Assembly (NCBI GenBank): GCA_029582155.1
Contig: CM055901.1
Span: forward strand, 50,969,206 to 51,033,205
DNA from: Panopea generosa
Taxonomy: Eukaryota > Mollusca > Bivalvia > Adapedonta > Hiatellidae
Length of the DNA: 64,000 bases
Direction: 5' to 3'
Of this stretch, positions 59,301 through 64,000 are shown one piece after another. Position numbers and translations under genes: made by a program. Position 1 is the stretch's first letter. Each line of letters opens with the position of its first letter. The notes under the pieces were generated by a model, which saw only the letters and a program-made list of their open reading frames with translations, was not told where the DNA came from and ran no database searches.

Positions 59301-62300
59301 CGAAAGCGATATTAAGGTGTTGCTTTTCCGTCGATGGTGGCAGTGTCAAGCATTTATGTTTAGCTCAAACGTTAAGTTTTCGTTTTATTTCTCTCCCATG
59401 GGTGAATTTACGGTCAAAGCCAACACGGCGAGACATATCATTCCGCGGAATTATTGTTACAAAGTGTATCAGTTGGATGAACCACGCACAGTATCAGGAT
59501 TTACCAAACTTATGCTTTAGTTGCATCATATCCTCTGATCTTAATGAACTAAAGTATTGGTGTCTGGCTCAATCGAGATAGAGTTTTACGTATCACATTC
59601 TCATCATATTAACTATAATTTTATACATTTTCATGGAATTGAACATTCGATATTATTAGAAATTATACCACCTTTATAATGATTCCGTATAAGCAAACAC
59701 TATTTTATGTTAACCCCTACATTGCATGCTGTTTTTTCTACGGTTTTCAAAGTTACTGTCAAATCCCCATCAGGCGACACTTTATTTAGTATCTTTCTTA
59801 AATAACAAGCTTAGAGACATAGTGATATTATACAGATAACTCAGGAGGCGGGGGAGTTTATGATAACATTTCCATATGGATACCACTCTGGCTACAACCA
59901 TGGATTCAACTGTGCAGAGTCGACAAACTTTGCTTCAAGGCGCTGGATTGAGTACGGCAAACGCTGTTTACAGGTACTGTTCTAGTCATTTGAAATTCAA
60001 CTGTATGGACCATATCGAACATGTGTAACTTGATAATCTCATAAAATCTGTTAACAAAAGTACAATTTTGAAATTAAGTTGATATACATATGTATGTATA
60101 AAATCATGCATAAGAGAAAGTAATTCTGTTCATTATAGCAAGTAATAAAATTGTTATTGTTGCCTTCTCTGTGACGAACTAAAACAATGGCACTATTTTA
60201 AATTATATTAAAACTATTTAGTTAAGTTAAAACTTATTATGTTACATGGTTAATGCATCATACTAACATTTGGGATAGCTATATCTGCAGCCTTATATAG
60301 ATAATATGATACCGGCACTATTTTGTTAAACCGTTATTACAGTCAAACCTGTGTAAAAGGTCACCTCAATTGAGCAGCCACCTGTCTTAAGCAACCATGT
60401 TTTCACTTTCCCATTTCTTTACTTTCAGAGTAAATTAACCTGTATTAAGCAACAACCTGTCTTAAAAGGCCACTTTTGCTTCTTCCCATGACAGGCTGCT
60501 TAAGACAGGTTTTACTGTATATTTGTAAATTGTATCGATGTCATATTATTTAATTGTTGGCCTTTTAAGCCGTTTGGATTAACTAAATAAAAATTTATCA
60601 AATCTTAAGTTGTAAAATGAATTCTGTATACAATTCCTGTAAATTTCAGTTTAACTGTTGTTGACTTTATTAACACTTTATTCCATAGATACGCGTTTGC
60701 CTGCACCAATCACAGAAGGCCTTTGAAAACAGTGCAGGAAGAGTTCAGTTCGTTACGAGCAATCTGAACACTTCCTGCACTGTTTTCCACTCTGTCAGTT
60801 AATATAAACATAATTCACCCTTTGCTGATATGCGGTGAATTAATGCTTTCTTTATTAGAGGTGTCCAAAGGCGTCTATATGAAATAAAGGGTTAAGATAG
60901 AATTAATGAAGCTGCAAGTTTTGTTTCACACATTCCTTTGTATATTGACATGACAATTTAATGCTTACATGTACATTTAAGTGTTATTCTAGTATACACT
61001 ATGTTGATAGGTGGTCAATTTTAGTGATGATAAGAAATTCTGTTCCATGTTGAACTAGGGAATATTGACATGCGCATATTTAAATTCAAGTGTTACAATG
61101 ATGATAAACAGTATTTGGTTTGAACAAAATTGTTTTGCAGGATATGTATTTATATATAAATTATAAAAGTACAACATTAAATAGATTTGAACTAAAGTTT
61201 ATGATATTAATGCTGATATTAATTAATCTCGCAACATGTCACGATATGGTATGATTAATTGATTGGTGGTAATTAATTCAGAAATTTGTTTAGTGAAAGA
61301 AAATGGGTTACAGTGGAAGCTGTAATAGAATACATAAATTATTGCACAGGTATAATTCAACACTGTGTCTGAGCAACGCTGAATACCAATTGACCTTATT
61401 GATAGTATTTCAAGATGCAAATCTCTCGGTTGATACCATGAATTCCTGGAAGTTTCTAAAAATACTTTCCTTTACACTTTTTTCTGATGCATTCCCTAAT
61501 AAACATATGGGCCTGTCAATTTCAGTGTAAATGTCGTAATGATGGTGTGAAGATACAGATGGACACATTCGTGAGGAGATTTCAGCCGGAGAAGTATGAT
61601 TTGTGGAAGGAAGGGAAAGATATTGAAACACATCCCGAGGATGACCAGAAACGATTATATAAATACAGGTATATCAGTTGTCAATACCTGCCCTACATAC
61701 TTTTTATTGAGGTTATAGAATATCGTTTTTAAGTATCTTCAACCTCTGAATATGTGGGGAAATAGTCAGGGACTTAACAAAGATAATGTGTATCTAGTCC
61801 GGTTGACTTCCTAGTGGTTCCCTGGAGTAATGTTCAGGTGTGCTGTAGGTCATTAAATAATTGAAAAACTGTTGGGGGAAGTTAGGCATAAAACCCCATA
61901 CAAAGAACAAACAAACTTTGTTTTCAGTTAATGACAATACATGTATATTAAAGAGTTACTGCTGAGTGGAGGTTGGGTGATCACTAACATCACCAATAAC
62001 CCATCATATTCTTAAATATCACGTTTTTCAGTTTAAAATGAAAACTAGTTACTTTCAGTATTAAATGAAAACTACAATTTTTCAAGCTACTTGTTACATT
62101 TCTTCAATATTTGTTAACAAAATATATGACAATTTTATCTTCGACTAACAGGTAAGTTTTTGTAACTGCTCTGTATCTGCAGTTCATCTGCTCTTCAGTT
62201 TTCAACTCTTTCTTTAAATATTTTTTTCTCAGAAACCACATGTTGGATTTGCATATCGTAAAAACATACTTGTGTCAAGAAGAGTTTCATACTTTTGAAA

Positions 62301-64000
62301 TAAGACTTTAAGTCTTAAAGGGTAAGGATGTTACTTGATATTCTCACTTGTTCCCACATAGTTTCCATGCATGTTCTCACATAGTTTACTTAATATTTAG
62401 AATATGTGTAACATATTTGTTCATTCTCATTTGCTACAGGGCAGATTCTTCAGTTGACTATCATTTCTGAATATTTTCCATCTACAGTGAAAATCGCAGA
62501 CGTGCCAATGCTTCAGGGGTTGTAGGTACGAAAAGGCATCCTGTATCACAGATAAAGAAAGGGAAGAAGTTCACAACAGAAGGAGAAGTTAAGGCTGACA
62601 GTAAGATATTGCAAAATTTACAAAATTTACCCACTGCTCAGATGTATTGATGGGAATGCTATATAAACTCAAAAAAATAGTCATCAAGTACATTTTGAAC
62701 AACTTGACATAACGGTGTTATGCTTGTACATGTAAGACCAAGAACAATACCTCAAACGTCGAGGTCACATTTTCAGTATGTTGTTTGAATTTTCATGGGA
62801 TTATAAAATAACTTGGCACAAGTGATGAAAATGTCATGGTGATGTGTCACCTGAAATAACAAGGTCACACAAAGGTTAAGGTAACACTTCAAGGTAAAAA
62901 AATGAAATTGCATATCTTTTCTGTAAAAATATTTTTAATTTTGTTTATACCATTTTGGGTGTGTGGTGGTGGCGAGGTCTGTGACACCAGTGACATATGA
63001 TGTTTTTTGTGTTATATATTGGCAGTGCTCCAGAAAGCACTATTTGAGGAGTATTTAAGCATTGGAATTTTTATATAAAGCATTGAAATTTAAATTAAGG
63101 GGTAAAATAAACATTGGTTATTCTCAGTTTCAGTGTTGGTTAGTTTGTTTTAAATGGAAATTTGATAAAAATGTTCATTTTTACATTCAATATTTTGAAA
63201 ATAAGCATTGCATATTAATTTAAGGAGGAAAATACTCATTTGACGAAAAGCTTATCTGGAGCATTGTTAATTAGTTAACTTTAAGGAATCAAATTTAAAA
63301 ACTTTAAAAAAAATTACAAATCAGATCTCACATATGGGACTTTATAAAACCTTTTGTATGATAAGCCAAGAATATGTAAAAAGAAAGTAAAATTAACCAT
63401 TACGTAATAATACATTGTTCTAGTATACGTTGATAGAATAAAATTCTCAGTCGTTTTATAAAAGAAATATATTTCTATAAGGTTTTCATATTAACTTGTA
63501 ATGTATTGAAATGATTGTTTGTCCAGTCATTGTGAGACAAGATTTTTTTCGAATGATCGTTTATATATTTTTGTAAAACCAGGTGCTGATAGTGGTGATG
63601 AAACTAAATCAAAAAAGAAGAAATCAGAAGAACCAGTAGATGACAGTGATGACTCAACTGATATAGATGAAACTCTTTCTACCGTTACTACTGTGAAAGC
63701 AAAAAAGCCAAACGTTAAAAAAGATGCTAAGGATAAGGATGCTAAAGATGGCCAGAAAAAAGTTACTAAAGAAAAAGAATCGAAAACAATTCAGAAAAAA
63801 GAAACTAAAGCTCCACATGACATTGAATCTACAAATAGGAAAGAATTGAGAAAAAAGCTGAGTGCTTCAACATCCAAGTCTGTTTCTAACCTACCATGCA
63901 CATCTTTAGATCAGACGAAAAAGCATGAGGATGTTTCCAGCAGTGAAACAGTTGGACAGCGTAAAACTAAAATTGAGGCTTATTTAAATGATAGTCGAAA
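53390..64000 (+). CDS. KDM4: KDM4/JMJD2 lysine demethylase, 3'-partial, 8 exons in window
   Basis: Coding exons: 53390-53524, 55262-55437, 57889-58247, 58957-59060, 59836-59973, 61526-61668, 62488-62600, 63583 to beyond 64000. Phases agree, giving 528 residues so far. JmjN covers about residues 12-55 ([13 protein letters not shown]). JmjC covers about 140-306, with Fe ligands His187/Glu189 (FAWHTEDMD) and His275 (GYHSGYNHG), 2-oxoglutarate-binding Tyr131 and Lys205, Ser287/Thr288, and the zinc site Cys233, His239, Cys305, Cys307. All are at one less than the KDM4A numbering. The family removes methyl groups from H3K9 and H3K36. The last exon starts a Lys/Ser/Asp-rich linker. PHD and Tudor domains, if present, lie beyond the window, so the paralogue class (A-C or D-like) cannot be set. 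The exon starts at acceptor 53351-53352 with a 37-nt 5'UTR part. Confidence 0.96.
53700..54860 (+). repeat. Tandem array, about 160-168 bp period, about 7 units
   Basis: TTCACAGAAATGTTCCTTGG, TGACCCTCTACCAAGTTTGT, AACATGGCGGCCAGGGG and TATATAAGCTATAGTAAAAA recur near 53796, 53968, 54127, 54297, 54456, 54624 and 54785. The lead-in CTTGTGATGCC...GTCTGTCGTCCGTCATC and the GGCCCTCTTGTTTG exit resemble bivalve repeats with a tandem core. It lies in KDM4 intron 1 (after exon 53390-53524), with a G11 run at 53881-53891. Confidence 0.88.
55950..57610 (+). repeat. Element with about 2.6 tandem units of about 610-640 bp
   Basis: It starts TAGCTCTACTGGCCAAAGGC and ends GGCCCTGTTAGACCTCTTGT. Inside, CCAATTAAATTGAAACTT with ATGTTTCTATTGCA recurs near 56045, 56685 and 57290. 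It lies in the KDM4 intron before exon 57889-58247. Its start is the complement of the end of the element at 20790-21795. Confidence 0.85.
60340..60526. mobile_element. MITE family 2 copy
   Basis: ACAGTCAAACCTGTGTAAAA at the left and AAGACAGGTTTTACTGTATA at the right, with internal CAACCTGTCTTAA repeats as in the copies at 30190 and 43249. Confidence 0.87.
60665..60900. mobile_element. MITE family 1 copy
   Basis: Reverse orientation relative to 15405-15670. Contains GATACGCGTTTGCC, AACAGTGCAGGAAGAGTTCA, GAGCAATCTGAACACTTCCT, AGGTGTCCAAAGGCGTCTAT and the end AAAGGGTTAAG. The two AACAGTGCAGGAAG/CTTCCTGCACTGTT stretches form an internal hairpin. Confidence 0.8.

Noticed and set aside
59267-59581. 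104-residue plus-strand ORF in a KDM4 intron
   Set aside because: It lies between well-defined KDM4 exons, has no known domain, and would break the conserved K|(I/V)TQEAGEF junction.

Overview
This window looks like nuclear DNA of an animal, most likely a bivalve mollusc. It is AT-rich and intron-rich, the introns are full of tRNA-derived SINEs, MITE-like hairpins and minisatellites, and all three protein genes have clear animal orthologues. The species assignment is inference from protein similarity and repeat style; no taxon marker is present.

Three genes can be rebuilt exon by exon with splice phases that close. (1) 724-17192, plus strand: OGFOD1, a 2-oxoglutarate/Fe(II) prolyl 3-hydroxylase of ribosomal protein uS12; twelve exons, with the N-terminal exon(s) lying outside the window. 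(2) 26115-45910, minus strand: a complete ten-exon P4HTM-type prolyl 4-hydroxylase of 410 residues with signal peptide, two EF-hands and a C-terminal KDEL. (3) 53390 to the right edge, plus strand: a KDM4/JMJD2 histone demethylase (JmjN + JmjC + start of a lysine-rich linker), cut by the window end. All three belong to the 2-oxoglutarate/Fe(II)/O2 dioxygenase superfamily but to different families, so the window is a run of three oxygen-dependent hydroxylases or demethylases.

Layout: 1-17.2 kb OGFOD1, with a 126-bp tandem duplication of a 5' splice site, a ~1.9-kb 43-bp minisatellite, a ~1.15-kb fold-back element and a GC-AG intron. 17.3-19.3 kb is a 27-bp satellite. 19.32-20.67 kb is a dead mariner transposase, one of whose conserved motifs has been amplified into twelve 39-bp repeats. 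20.7-26 kb is gene-free repeat and AT-rich DNA. 26.1-45.9 kb is P4HTM; its introns hold two minisatellites, a nested SINE with target-site duplication, a dead Penelope-like element interrupted by a ~3.1-kb insertion with identical ~454-bp direct repeats, and a duplicated unit containing the 5S rRNA internal-promoter half. 46-53.35 kb is a mostly featureless spacer between the two divergent genes. 53.39-64 kb is KDM4 with two arrays of internally repeated elements in its introns.
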